A stretch of 64,000 nucleotides of DNA from positions 3,038,001-3,102,000 of the forward strand of contig OZ240213.1 in assembly GCA_965197555.1 (NCBI GenBank), given 5' to 3'. A program made the position numbers and the translations under genes. How positions within the stretch are numbered: position 1 is the first letter of the stretch; each line of letters opens with the position of its first letter. Positions 19,172 to 26,751 of the stretch are shown one piece after another. The DNA comes from G965197555 sp965197555 (lineage in GTDB: Bacteria; Chloroflexota; Dehalococcoidia; Lucifugimonadales; UBA3495). The notes below the pieces were generated by a model. It was not told where the DNA came from. It did no database searches and saw only the letters and a list, made by a program, of their open reading frames with translations.

Positions 19172-19917
19172 TAAGCTCCGTCGGCTGTAACGCGCCTCGC
19201 GTCCCCCTGGTAACGCTGGCCAAGACTGGAACGAGTACCGTAGTCAACTATCATTCCGTCACGCATGCGAACGATCCTGTGGGCACGGCTGCCCACTTCG
19301 ATGGCGTGGGTGACCAGAACAAAGCTTTGGCCGTTTTCCTGGTTCAATCGGCACATGAGGTCGATGATCTCTCCGGCTGTCTCGCTATCGAGATCACCCG
19401 TGGGCTCGTCTGCCCACACGATACCCGGTTGATTCACCAAGGCTCTGGCAATGGTGACTCGCTGCCTCTGCCCGCCGGAAAGCTCGCTGGGAAGCTGACC
19501 GGGCCTGTCGCTCAGGCCTACCAAGTCCAGGATCTCCAGCGATCTGCGCCGGGCTTCTCCCGCGCCGACTCCGGAGACAAGCAGGGGCATTTCCACATTC
19601 TCCACAGCGGAAAGCACTGGAAGAAGGTTATAGAGCTGGAAAACGAAGCCCATGTGGCGGGCGCGGTAGTCGCTGCGTTCGTTGTCGGGCAGATCGTGCA
19701 GCACCATCCCATCGATCAGCACCTGCCCGGAATCGATATCATCCAGTCCGGATAAACAGTTAAGTAGAGTGGTCTTGCCGCAGCCACTGGGCCCCATAAT
19801 AGCCACCATCTCCCCTCGGTCGACCGTAAGGTCCACCCCCTGGAGAGCATTGACTTGTATAGTCCCGGTGTCGTAAGTCTTACGGAGTCCAGTGGCCTGG
19901 ACGATCGGATCCGGCAT
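19171..19917 (-). CDS. ABC transporter ATP-binding protein, LolD/MacB type
   Basis: A 248-residue ATPase with Walker A GPSGCGKTT (about 43-51), Q-loop FVFQLYNLLPVLSAVENVEMPL (typical of the MacB/LolD group), signature LSGGQRQRV and Walker B IVWADEPTGDLDSETA. It energises the neighbouring FtsX-type permease, whose start codon shares its last base. A small gene lies 12 bases upstream and is probably co-transcribed. Confidence 0.93.
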   Translation of the reverse strand: MPDPIVQATGLRKTYDTGTIQVNALQGVDLTVDRGEMVAIMGPSGCGKTTLLNCLSGLDDIDSGQVLIDGMVLHDLPDNERSDYRARHMGFVFQLYNLLPVLSAVENVEMPLLVSGVGAGEARRRSLEILDLVGLSDRPGQLPSELSGGQRQRVTIARALVNQPGIVWADEPTGDLDSETAGEIIDLMCRLNQENGQSFVLVTHAIEVGSRAHRIVRMRDGMIVDYGTRSSLGQRYQGDARRVTADGA

Positions 19918-19929
19918 TAATCCGTGGCC

Positions 19930-20163
19930 TTACCCGTCCCTTTGGAGCTCGAGCAACCGCCATAGGCGATTCCAAACCTGTCGGCGTTCGAGGTCCGCCA
20001 GCGGGCGCCCTAGCTGGGTCTTAGTGGCGAGCACGGCTTGCCCAGCGAGAAATCCCCAACAACCGGGCTGGCCTAGAATCCAGCCCTCAACTCTTTCGGG
20101 GTGACCCTGAATTATCCCATTCAAGATGGCGTCCAAGGTATCTGTGCCAGGAGTTTCAGCCAC
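19930..20163 (-). CDS. Small uncharacterised protein in the ABC operon
   Basis: A 77-residue protein beginning MAETPGTDTLDAILNGIIQ and ending LWRLLELQRDG. It is mostly helical by composition, with no signal peptide or membrane segment and no family that I recognise. It ends 12 bases before the ABC ATPase gene on the same strand, so it is likely its first cistron. A GC-rich hairpin (20179-20210) lies just upstream of its start codon. Confidence 0.55.
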   Translation of the reverse strand: MAETPGTDTLDAILNGIIQGHPERVEGWILGQPGCWGFLAGQAVLATKTQLGRPLADLERRQVWNRLWRLLELQRDG

Positions 20164-20178
20164 TAGGTTTCACCGACT

Positions 20179-20210
20179 CCGGGCGGGCGCGGCCCACCCG
20201 CGCCGCCCGG
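20179..20210. other. GC-rich stem-loop upstream of the ABC operon
   Basis: Arms CCGGGCGG(G)CGCGG and CCGCGCCGCCCGG pair over about 13 bp with one bulged G. On the minus strand it would lie about 16 bases before the ATG of the 77-residue protein, possibly occluding translation initiation. There is no run of T on either side, so a simple terminator is unlikely. Confidence 0.45.
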
Positions 20211-20314
20211 CCCTTTAAGGAATGAAAGCTGCCTCGGCCATACACTCAAGTCTAGTCGGGGTTAATCTTCCCGGCAAGGTGGACCTAGAATACAGCGGAC
20301 CTAAAATACGAAGC

Positions 20315-20349
20315 AGAAAAAGAAAGCCCTCCCGCGGCGGGGGAAGGCT
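20315..20349 (-). terminator. Rho-independent terminator of the thiamine operon
   Basis: On the minus strand, about 43 bases after the thiS stop, a 9-bp stem (AGCCTTCCC with GGGAGGGCT, one G-T pair) closes a 7-base loop and is followed by TTCTTTTTCT. This is a well-formed intrinsic terminator. Confidence 0.75.
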
Positions 20350-20391
20350 CAAGAAGCTGAAAGCGCTTGAGATCGAGAGGTTACGGACCTT

Positions 20392-20595
20392 CTAGCCGCC
20401 ACCCACCGGCCTTACAATCTCCAACACGTCGCCGTCGTGCAGCCGTATCTGCCCATACTGTTCCTTTTTGACCACTTCACCATTGTAGCCCACGGCCACA
20501 TGCTGAAGGCTGATGTCAAAAGAGTCCAGGTAGGTGGCCAGGTCAACGCTGGAGTCGATAGGCCTCGGTTTTCCATTAACAATCAGATTGATCAT
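20392..20595 (-). CDS. thiS: Sulfur carrier protein ThiS
   Basis: A 67-residue ubiquitin-fold protein, starting MINLIVNGKPRPI and ending VRPVGGG, with the C-terminal Gly-Gly that is adenylated and then thiocarboxylated to donate sulfur to ThiG. Length and the motif LHDGDVLEIV are typical. It lies 9 bases downstream of thiE in the riboswitch-controlled operon. No thiF or thiO is present in the window. Confidence 0.93.
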   Translation of the reverse strand: MINLIVNGKPRPIDSSVDLATYLDSFDISLQHVAVGYNGEVVKKEQYGQIRLHDGDVLEIVRPVGGG

Positions 20596-20604
20596 CTGAC
20601 CCGG

Positions 20605-21279
20605 CTAACTCCTGCTCAACTCGGTGACCGAAGACTTGGATCCAGACAGCCAGGATTCCATCATCGCACTCTTGAGTTCCCTGGCCGCGGCCTCGGGGTC
20701 TGTTGAGCCCAGGATGTTACTGATTACCGCTACGCCCATGGCTCCCGCGGTTATTATCTGGCCGACGTTGGATGGTGTGATGCCCCCGATACCGATCAGG
20801 GGGAGGGAGCAACGTTCCGCGATACGCTGCACCAGAGCCGGGCCAGCGGGAAGGGATTCCGGATGAGAGCGAGTTGCGAACATTGTACCAACGATGAGAA
20901 AATTCGCGCCTTGCTCTTTCGCTGCCTCGGCCGCTTGGACCGAATGGACCGACCGGCCGACTAAAGCATCTGGACCTAGGATCTGCCGCGCAGCCTCAAC
21001 AGGCAAGGCCTCTTCCCCTAGCTGAACGCCATTGGCCCCCACAGCAAATGCGACGTCAGCTCTTTCATTAATAATCAATGACGCGCGACCGGCCAAGGCG
21101 TGCCTCAATTCCGTGGCCAGAGCGACCATTTGGCCCCCGGGCAGGTCCTTCTCTCTGAGTTGGACCATATCGACGCCACCCGCTACCGCAGCCGCCACAC
21201 GTTGGACAAGCTCCCCTGGGCCACAGAGGGTCCGGTCAGAGACCAGAGTCAGGCACGGTTCAGGGATAGAGAGACTCAT
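20605..21279 (-). CDS. thiE: Thiamine-phosphate synthase
   Basis: A 224-residue TIM barrel with ThiE motifs: VQLREKD (about 39-45), INERADVAFAVGANGVQLG, GRSVHS, the phosphate loop GTMFATRSHP and IGIGGITP. It joins the thiazole and pyrimidine moieties to form thiamine phosphate. The first 12 residues vary, as usual. It lies 5 bases after thiG. The last residues (about 205-224) extend slightly past the family core. Confidence 0.94.
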   Translation of the reverse strand: MSLSIPEPCLTLVSDRTLCGPGELVQRVAAAVAGGVDMVQLREKDLPGGQMVALATELRHALAGRASLIINERADVAFAVGANGVQLGEEALPVEAARQILGPDALVGRSVHSVQAAEAAKEQGANFLIVGTMFATRSHPESLPAGPALVQRIAERCSLPLIGIGGITPSNVGQIITAGAMGVAVISNILGSTDPEAAARELKSAMMESWLSGSKSSVTELSRS

Positions 21280-21284
21280 TCTGC

Positions 21285-22076
21285 TTAGCTGCGTGCGGGG
21301 ACTGGTTGGGGCACGTCGGTGGTGGGACTACTGGCGGCGGCATAGGGCCTGGAGGCGATTCTGCCCGCCAGATAAGCTTTACGGCCTGCGTCAACCCCCA
21401 GCTTGAAGGCTTCGCCCATCATCCCAGGGTTCTCCGCCCGGGCGATCGCCGTGTTCACCAGTACGGCGTCCGCTCCCAACTCCATGGCCTGGGAGGCGTC
21501 AGAAGGGACAGCCAAACCCGCGTCGACCACCACCGGAATGTTGGCCTGTTCGATGATGATGCGAATTTCCTCTACTGTGTGGATGCCTTGTCCGGAACCT
21601 ATCGCCGACCCCAGAGGCATAACGGTGGCGCAGCCCGCATCCTCCAGATTCTTGGCCAGGACCGGGTCGGCATGAATATAGGGCAGCACAATGAAACCCT
21701 GAGCCACCAGGCGTTTCGCAGCCTCCAGCGTCGCCGCGGCGTCGGGAAACAAGTATTTAGCGTCCGGTATTACTTCCAGCTTGACCAGGTCCGTTCTTCC
21801 CACCTCTCGGCCCAGGTTGGCCACAAACACGGCTTCTTCTACGGTGGCGCACCCGGCGGTGTTGGGAAGAATTTGGTAGCGGTCCCAGTCTATGTAATCG
21901 AGCAGCGTCTTCTGGGTAGGGTCATCCAGGTCTAGGCGCCGGATGGCAACCGTAATCATCTCGGTACCGGAAGCTTCCACTGCCTCCACCATGTCTTCCA
22001 TGGTCCGGTACCTGCCGGTCCCCAAGATAAGACGGGAGGTGAATTTCTTACCTCCGATTATCAACTCGTCCGACAT
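21285..22076 (-). CDS. thiG: Thiazole synthase
   Basis: The start at 22076 (MSDELIIGGKKF) is preferred to an ATG 33 bases upstream because AGGAGG sits about 10 bases before it. The 263-residue protein has ThiG hallmarks: LILGTGRY, the Schiff-base lysine in VKLEVIPD, VMPLGSAIGSGQGI and PVVVDAGLAVPSDA. It forms the thiazole phosphate from deoxyxylulose phosphate, dehydroglycine or iminoglycine, and ThiS thiocarboxylate. First gene of the thiG-thiE-thiS operon, behind a TPP riboswitch. Confidence 0.95.
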   Translation of the reverse strand: MSDELIIGGKKFTSRLILGTGRYRTMEDMVEAVEASGTEMITVAIRRLDLDDPTQKTLLDYIDWDRYQILPNTAGCATVEEAVFVANLGREVGRTDLVKLEVIPDAKYLFPDAAATLEAAKRLVAQGFIVLPYIHADPVLAKNLEDAGCATVMPLGSAIGSGQGIHTVEEIRIIIEQANIPVVVDAGLAVPSDASQAMELGADAVLVNTAIARAENPGMMGEAFKLGVDAGRKAYLAGRIASRPYAAASSPTTDVPQPVPARS

Positions 22077-22115
22077 CTTCTGTCCGCCTCCTGGATGATT
22101 CCGGCACAAATATTA

Positions 22116-22143
22116 AAACCGCCAGGCTATGTGCTGGCGGTTT
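22116..22143 (-). terminator. Riboswitch expression-platform terminator before thiG
   Basis: A perfect 10-bp stem (AAACCGCCAG with CTGGCGGTTT) and an 8-base loop; on the minus strand it is followed by TTAATATT. It sits between the TPP aptamer and thiG, as expected for a transcription-attenuating OFF switch. Confidence 0.8.
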
Positions 22144-22165
22144 CGCGTATATCCACTTTAGCGTC

Positions 22166-22256
22166 TCATCCCTGCGCCAGCATTACCTGGTCAGGTGCGC
22201 ACGGTCGGCAGCGACAATGTGGCCACCCTCTCAGCCTGGCTTACCCAAGCTCCCGG
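22166..22256 (-). promoter_or_regulatory. TPP riboswitch (THI element)
   Basis: On the minus strand the conserved aptamer parts appear in order: GGGAGCTTGGGTAAGCCAGG, CTGAGAGGGTGGCC, then ACCTGACCAGGTAATGCTGG and CGCAGGGA. CTGAGA and the ACCTGA-x-x-x-GGTAATGC-x-x-GCG-AGGGA core are diagnostic for thiamine pyrophosphate sensing. It lies upstream of thiG and its attenuator hairpin. Confidence 0.93.
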
Positions 22257-22288
22257 CAGAACGGTCTTGAGGTATGTGCCTCTATTCA

Positions 22289-22317
22289 AGGTTAGCATGG
22301 GGAATTTGGTAAGTCAA
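22289..22317 (-). promoter_or_regulatory. Candidate promoter of the thiGES operon
   Basis: Minus strand: -35 TTGACT (22317-22312), 17-base spacer, -10 TAACCT (22294-22289). Transcription would begin about 20-25 bases before the TPP aptamer, which is the expected spacing. The -10 is weak. Confidence 0.45.
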
Positions 22318-22512
22318 CGGACCGAATTGACTCACAAATATTGTCACCGAAAGGGGTATCGTTGCCTCGGAAATCATGTCACCGGAGGGTAGCCTGAGCC
22401 TGATCCGTCCTGGATGTTGCTTTTCCAACACCATCTTGCCTGCTATACTCCGGATGCTCCGAAAGCCGCCAAGCATAAAGGGCTGTCTTGCCTTCGGCCA
22501 GCGCGAGATTAG

Positions 22513-22711
22513 CAGGAGGATTGGTCATGGTAACGAGTGGCATACCTCTGGTAAGAGAGATTGACCGCGTCCCCTCAGTAACGCTCCCCCTGGACCGGGA
22601 GCAGGAGGCAAGATACCAAAGGTTGATGGATGAGACGGTCAGGAGGATTGGTCATGGTAACGAGTGGCATATCTGGTAAGAGAGATTGACCGCGTCCCCT
22701 CAGTAACGGTC
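22513..22711 (+). repeat. Duplicated 5' leader piece inserted in the dipeptidase gene
   Basis: Bases 22513-22583 recur at 22640-22708, identical except for a 2-base deletion (CATACCTCTGG versus CATATCTGG). The second copy lies in a 71-base segment, 22641-22711, flanked by the direct repeat ACGGTC (22635-22640 and 22706-22711). Both copies contain AGGAGG followed by an ATG. Removing the 71 bases restores one continuous reading frame. Confidence 0.9.
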
Positions 22712-23707
22712 GACGTTCACCAGCATCCGTTGGTGATGCCGGAAGATATGGAGCAGTTTACCGACTATCTGAAGTCCAACAACTATCAGTGGGGTTATCA
22801 GGCCGTCGCTCATGGAGGATGGACGGCTGTGGCCACGGCCAATGTATTCCGCGGCTTGATGAATAAACTCGACATGTCGTTCTTCGACTTTGAGGACATC
22901 CTAGCCGAAGTGGGCATGATGCTGACGGACCTAGCTCAGCAGGACAAAATCGTGCAAGTGGGTAGCGCTCGGGATATCGAGGCCGCCAAACAGGAAGGAA
23001 AGGTTGGTTTCTTTCCCACCCTGGAACACCTGGCCATCGGCAATGAGCTCCCCCGGGTCGACGTGCTGTACAGTAGCGGCGTTCGGCTGGCCGGCCTCAC
23101 TTACAACCGCAAGAACTACATCGGCGACGGTCTCTACGAGAGGAACGACGGTGGGCTCAGCAATTTTGGCGTCGAAGTCGTCCACAGAATGAACGAGTTG
23201 GGAATGGCGATTGACCTCTCCCACGCCTCGTACCAGACTGCCATGGATGCCATCGAGTTTTCCCAAGTTCCCGTAACCTTCAGCCACAACGCCGCTTACA
23301 CCCTGCGGCCGACTCCCCGGACCCGGAAGGACGAAGAGTTGTCCGCCTGCGCCAGCAAGGGTGGGCTCATTGCTATAACCGCGGTACCCAATAGCTTGAG
23401 TGATGACCCGGAGCAGGACATTGAGTGTGTGCTGGACCAGTACGATTACATGGTGAGGTTAGTGGGAGTAGACCACGTGGCCATTGGCACCGACACCACC
23501 ATTGGTGACCACGTGGCGTTTCACCGAAAGTTTTTGCGGAGAGACGCTCCGGCGGACTTACCGGCCCCCTACCTGAACGGCCTCGAATCACCAGCCGACG
23601 GCAACAACATTGTCCGGGGGTTGATCCTGCATGGCTACTCGGACGAGGACATCAAGAAGATCGTCGGCGGTAACGCCCTGTCCTTCTTCCGGCGGGTCAT
23701 GGGTTAG
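22664..23707 (+). CDS. Membrane dipeptidase (peptidase M19) with disrupted 5' end
   Basis: An M19 dipeptidase, a metal-dependent TIM barrel cleaving dipeptides. Motifs seen are the metal-binding VDVHQHP at the start of the barrel, FPTLEHLAIGN, AIDLSHASYQTAMD, the histidine in VTFSHNAAY, and VDHVAIGTDTTIGD. The listed GTG at 22664 gives 347 residues but has no well-placed ribosome site. The good one (AGGAGG then ATG 22527) belongs to the same frame only if the 71-base insertion 22641-22711 is removed. In that case the protein would begin MVTSGIPLVREIDRVPSV and continue through RLMDETVDVHQHP. As written, the gene is frame-disrupted at its N-terminus and may be poorly expressed. Confidence 0.8.
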   Translation: MAYLVREIDRVPSVTVDVHQHPLVMPEDMEQFTDYLKSNNYQWGYQAVAHGGWTAVATANVFRGLMNKLDMSFFDFEDILAEVGMMLTDLAQQDKIVQVGSARDIEAAKQEGKVGFFPTLEHLAIGNELPRVDVLYSSGVRLAGLTYNRKNYIGDGLYERNDGGLSNFGVEVVHRMNELGMAIDLSHASYQTAMDAIEFSQVPVTFSHNAAYTLRPTPRTRKDEELSACASKGGLIAITAVPNSLSDDPEQDIECVLDQYDYMVRLVGVDHVAIGTDTTIGDHVAFHRKFLRRDAPADLPAPYLNGLESPADGNNIVRGLILHGYSDEDIKKIVGGNALSFFRRVMG

Positions 23708-23728
23708 ACGCAGTCCCGACACTTACTG

Positions 23729-24196
23729 TTAATCCCCAACCTCCACCACCATCTCAATCTCCACGGGCATCCCGAAGGGGAGGCTTCCCATGCCGACGGC
23801 GGAACGCGCATGCCGCCCGGACTCGCCGTAAAGGTTGACTAAGAGGTCGGACGCACCGTTCGCCACCGCGGGGGTATCCCCAAAATCGGGCGCGCAATTG
23901 ATCATACACAAGAGCTTGATGACCCTTGTAACCCGGTCCAGATCGCCGATTTCCTCCTTTAGTGAAGTCAACAGGTTCAACATTGTTACCCGGGCGCAAT
24001 CATAGCCCTGTTCGATCGTCAGGTCGGAGCCCAGCTTCCCCAGGTGTAGGAAGCCCCCTTCAGGCAACCCGGCCCCGTGGCCCGACAGAAACACCAGGTT
24101 GCCGGTGCGCACGGCGGGCACAAAATTGCCTGCCGAAGAGCTCCGCGCCGGAGGTAATTCGTACCCCATATCTTTGAGCTTGTTTTCGATCTCCAT
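23729..24196 (-). CDS. RidA/YjgF-family protein
   Basis: A 155-residue member of the RidA-like (YjgF/YER057c/UK114) group; starts MEIENKLKDMGYELPPA and has VFLSGHGAG (about 35-43), MLNLLTSL and the C-terminal ARSAVGMGSLPFGMPVEIEM, whose Arg binds carboxylates in RidA. RidA proteins hydrolyse reactive enamines or imines from PLP enzymes. This one belongs to the longer YjgF-like subgroup often found in amino-acid catabolic clusters, and the grd genes begin about 500 bases away on the other strand. It converges with the dipeptidase gene (21 bases between stops). Confidence 0.85.
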   Translation of the reverse strand: MEIENKLKDMGYELPPARSSSAGNFVPAVRTGNLVFLSGHGAGLPEGGFLHLGKLGSDLTIEQGYDCARVTMLNLLTSLKEEIGDLDRVTRVIKLLCMINCAPDFGDTPAVANGASDLLVNLYGESGRHARSAVGMGSLPFGMPVEIEMVVEVGD

Positions 24197-24315
24197 TACA
24201 GGTCAACCTCCTCGTATCAGTACCTGAATTTGATGAAGGACATTCTACCCCGATGCCATGGACTCCGGACACCACCCTTGGTGCGGGGCTTCCTGACCGC
24301 CGTTCGGGACAAGGA

Positions 24316-24616
24316 AATCGCATTATATCCCTCAGAGCTGCCGGTGTAGGCACACCGGCGACTTGCGCCAAGCCACTCTCGTTCCCGATGAACGCCGTTG
24401 ACCTCGAGTGGCTACGACCGGACTGCCACTGCCACGAAACCAGCCGGCAGCCCCCAACCCGTCATTCACGCCCCCAACCCGTCATCCCGGCGAAGAGCCT
24501 GCCCCGGCTCGATCGGGGGCCGGAATCCAGAAAGCCACCCATCCAAAGGCCCCCCGCCCCTAGACTCCCCCTTCCCCGAGACCGGCAGCCAACAGTTCTC
24601 TCCAGCTAATATGCGA
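24316..24616. repeat. Dispersed palindromic element, copy A
   Basis: About 300 bases shared in order with copies at 55203-55730 and 57860-58110. It begins AATCGCATTATAT with CTCAGA shortly after, continues through GGCGACTTGCGCC and CAAGCCACTCTCGT, and carries the block ending GAAACCAGCCGGCAG at 24418-24450. It then has the hairpin unit GAGCCTGCCCCGGCTCGATC with GGGGGCCGGAATCCAGAAAG, and ends TCCAGCTAATATGCG. It contains no reading frame of note. It occupies the space just upstream of grdC, so the grdC promoter probably lies within or just after it. Confidence 0.8.
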
Positions 24617-24680
24617 TTGCCCCGCCGTTCGGGGAGAGTGCCTAGACAACAAATACGTTGAAGGCTAACATGGTCATTCC

Positions 24681-26132
24681 ATGACCACTCATGTAGTCCA
24701 GCCTGTTATACAGGGGGTGCGCTACTTTCTCGCGCACACACCTAGCTTGGTGCAATACGGCTCCAAGCCGTCGCGGGAGATCGCCAAGAATGCGGCTCTC
24801 CACGGTGAGATATCATCCCACCTTCGGTCTTATCAGGCCGCCGTGGCTTATCCCCCAAACCGCGCTTTCCTGGGCGAAATTTATCCGGACCAACTCAATG
24901 ATATAGAGCGGCCCTGGTTTCTCTGGAACAGCAACCAGACCCGCCGGCAGCCTCACGGGGACATAATGCCGGAGGAGGAGTTCCTGGGGCTACTCAAGAC
25001 CGCGGATGCGTTCGACCTGGTGTGGCTCGAAGAAGGATTCGCACAACGTATCAGCAAGGCCGTGGCAGCCCACCCCCTGGTCCCTGGACCCGACTTGACG
25101 GGACTAAACGACGGGCGGCCCTATTCAACCATAGAAGCCCAGATCAAGGATGGAGAAAGTGCTCTGCCGTTGTATCTGGCCAACGGGCAGATGGTCGGCT
25201 GCATCAACCGCGCCCACCAGGAAGACGCATCCCTCACTGCGGACGTGCTTCTGGAGAACCTGGCCTGTAAGGCCACAGCCGCGATGGCCCTGCGTACCCT
25301 GTTGGAAGACTATGGCATCGATCCTTATTCAATCGACTACATCCTAAGCAGCGGCGAAGAAGCGGTAGGAGAGCGGTACCAGAGGGGCGGAGGGAACCTG
25401 GCCAAGGCAGTTGGTGAGATGTGCGGGTTAAGTAACGCCACCGGGTCCGACGTGAAAGCTTTCTGCAGCGGGCCTTTGCATGCCTTGGTAATGGCCGGAG
25501 CATTGGTCAGCTCGGGCGTCTTCCGGCGGGTAGCGGTGGTGGGCGGTTGTTCCTTGGCCAAGCTGGGGATGAAGTTCCAAGGGCACCTCCAGCAAGATCA
25601 ACCCATCCTGGAGGACGTTCTAGCCTCGGTAGCGATTCTGGTGGGAGCTGACGATGGAGTGAGTCCGTGGTTGCGCCTGGACTCGGTGGGCCGTCACACC
25701 GTCGGTGCCGGTGCGGCCCAGCAAGCTATTTTCGAAAGACTGGTCTCCGACCCGCTGCAACGGCTTGGTCTTTCTTTTCAGGACATAGACAAGTACGCGA
25801 CCGAGCTGCACAATCCCGAAGCAACTGAGCCAGCGGGCAGCGGCAACGTGCCCCAACTGAACTACCGCCTTATCGGAGCGTTGGCGGCCCGGAGTAATGA
25901 GATAAGCAAGGAACAGATGCCGGATTTTGTAAAGGTCCATGGGATGCCCGGCTTCTCCCCGACCCAGGGCCACATTGCCTCGGCCGTACCATTTCTTGGC
26001 CACGCCTTCGATCACCTCAAGGACGGCCAGATGGAACGTGCGATGTTTTTGGCCAAGGGGAGCTTGTTTCTGGGTAGGATGACCCAAATGTCTGACGGGC
26101 TGTCTCTAATCCTAGAAAGGAACCCTCGGTGA
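24681..26132 (+). CDS. grdC: Glycine reductase complex component C subunit beta-like (GrdC)
   Basis: A 483-residue thiolase-fold (KAS III-like) protein. The start PVIQGVRYFLAHTPSLVQYGS, in two pieces about 8-28, and HLRSYQAAVAYPPNRAFLG (about 47-65) are the recognisable GrdC blocks. Cys in DVKAFCSGPLHAL (about 254-266) is the likely acyl-accepting residue, and YATELHNPEATEPAGSGN is another family block. In clostridial glycine reductase, protein C accepts a carboxymethyl group from selenoprotein A and releases acetyl-phosphate together with GrdD. grdA follows 41 bases downstream. GrdD is missing here, so product release must be different or encoded elsewhere. Confidence 0.9.
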   Translation: MTTHVVQPVIQGVRYFLAHTPSLVQYGSKPSREIAKNAALHGEISSHLRSYQAAVAYPPNRAFLGEIYPDQLNDIERPWFLWNSNQTRRQPHGDIMPEEEFLGLLKTADAFDLVWLEEGFAQRISKAVAAHPLVPGPDLTGLNDGRPYSTIEAQIKDGESALPLYLANGQMVGCINRAHQEDASLTADVLLENLACKATAAMALRTLLEDYGIDPYSIDYILSSGEEAVGERYQRGGGNLAKAVGEMCGLSNATGSDVKAFCSGPLHALVMAGALVSSGVFRRVAVVGGCSLAKLGMKFQGHLQQDQPILEDVLASVAILVGADDGVSPWLRLDSVGRHTVGAGAAQQAIFERLVSDPLQRLGLSFQDIDKYATELHNPEATEPAGSGNVPQLNYRLIGALAARSNEISKEQMPDFVKVHGMPGFSPTQGHIASAVPFLGHAFDHLKDGQMERAMFLAKGSLFLGRMTQMSDGLSLILERNPR

Positions 26133-26173
26133 CGATCCTACCAACTATCGCTTAGGCGTGGGGAGTTGAGTCA

Positions 26174-26629
26174 GTGGAACTAAAAGGCAAGCAGGTAATT
26201 GCTCTGGGAGAACGGGACGGGGTCCAAGGCGGTGCCATAGCCAACTGCGCTAGGAGCGCGGGAGCCGAAGTGGTGCTGGAGATGACCCACTGCTTCGTTT
26301 GAACAGCTTCAGGCGCCCTTGACCTGGAAGGTCAGGAAGAGATCAAACGAGCGGTAGATCGGATTGGTACCAGCAGCCTGGTGGTGCTGTTGGGTACCCC
26401 CACACCGGAAAGCACCAAGCTCTACGCGCTGACTGTCACGGAGGGGGACCCTGCTTGGGCCGGAGCCCTGGCGGGAGCGGCCCTGGGCCTACCCGCGTAC
26501 CACATAACGGAAACGGCTATCAAAGCCCAAGTCGAGCCATCGGTCTACGACGCCGCGGTCGGTTTGGCCGAGATGGCGCTGGACGCGGAAGAAATCGCCG
26601 AGGTAGTGAAGCAAGTCCGAGGGGAGTAG
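26174..26629 (+). CDS. grdA: Glycine/sarcosine/betaine reductase selenoprotein A (GrdA), Sec at TGA
   Basis: Reading through an in-frame TGA at 26300-26302 gives a 151-residue protein from GTG 26174. It starts VELKGKQVIALGERDGVQG (GTG read as Met) and continues through MTHCFVUTASGALDLEGQ and VVLLGTPTPESTKLYA, with DPAWAGALAGAALGLPAYH further on. This is collinear with GrdA (about 155-160 residues), and the TGA is exactly at the family Sec in the CxxU motif (Cys40, Sec43). GrdA carries the substrate carbon as a Se-carboxymethyl ether between protein B and protein C. GGGGAG lies about 9 bases upstream of the GTG. A SECIS-like hairpin follows the TGA. A standard gene caller would report only the C-terminal fragment from 26381. 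Confidence 0.93.
26317..26336 (+). promoter_or_regulatory. Bacterial SECIS-like hairpin in grdA
   Basis: Starting 14 bases after the TGA: CC, a bulged T, then TGACC, loop TGGAA, GGTCA and GG. That is a 7-bp stem with a bulged U and a 5-base loop whose second base is G, 22 bases between TGA and loop. Bulged U and apical G are features of SelB-binding bacterial SECIS elements. Confidence 0.7.
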
Positions 26630-26751
26630 TACCCTTTCCCGCCGGTGTTAGGTGAGTCACCACACCTCTAATTGTCCCCCATCAAGGGAAGATTCACTTC
26701 GCCGTCTCTGGCAGCTACTCGTTCATAGAAACATCGGACCCGTCTGTTCCG

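Noticed and set aside
20179..20210. GC-rich stem-loop as terminator of the thiamine operon
   Set aside because: A better terminator with a T-tract lies nearer thiS at 20315-20349.
22095..22295. A small plus-strand frame over the TPP element
   Set aside because: The region is a riboswitch aptamer and attenuator on the minus strand; no coding support.
26300..26302. Reading the TGA in grdA as a nonsense mutation (pseudogene)
   Set aside because: The position matches the family's selenocysteine exactly, both sides are conserved, a hairpin follows, and grdB shows the same arrangement.
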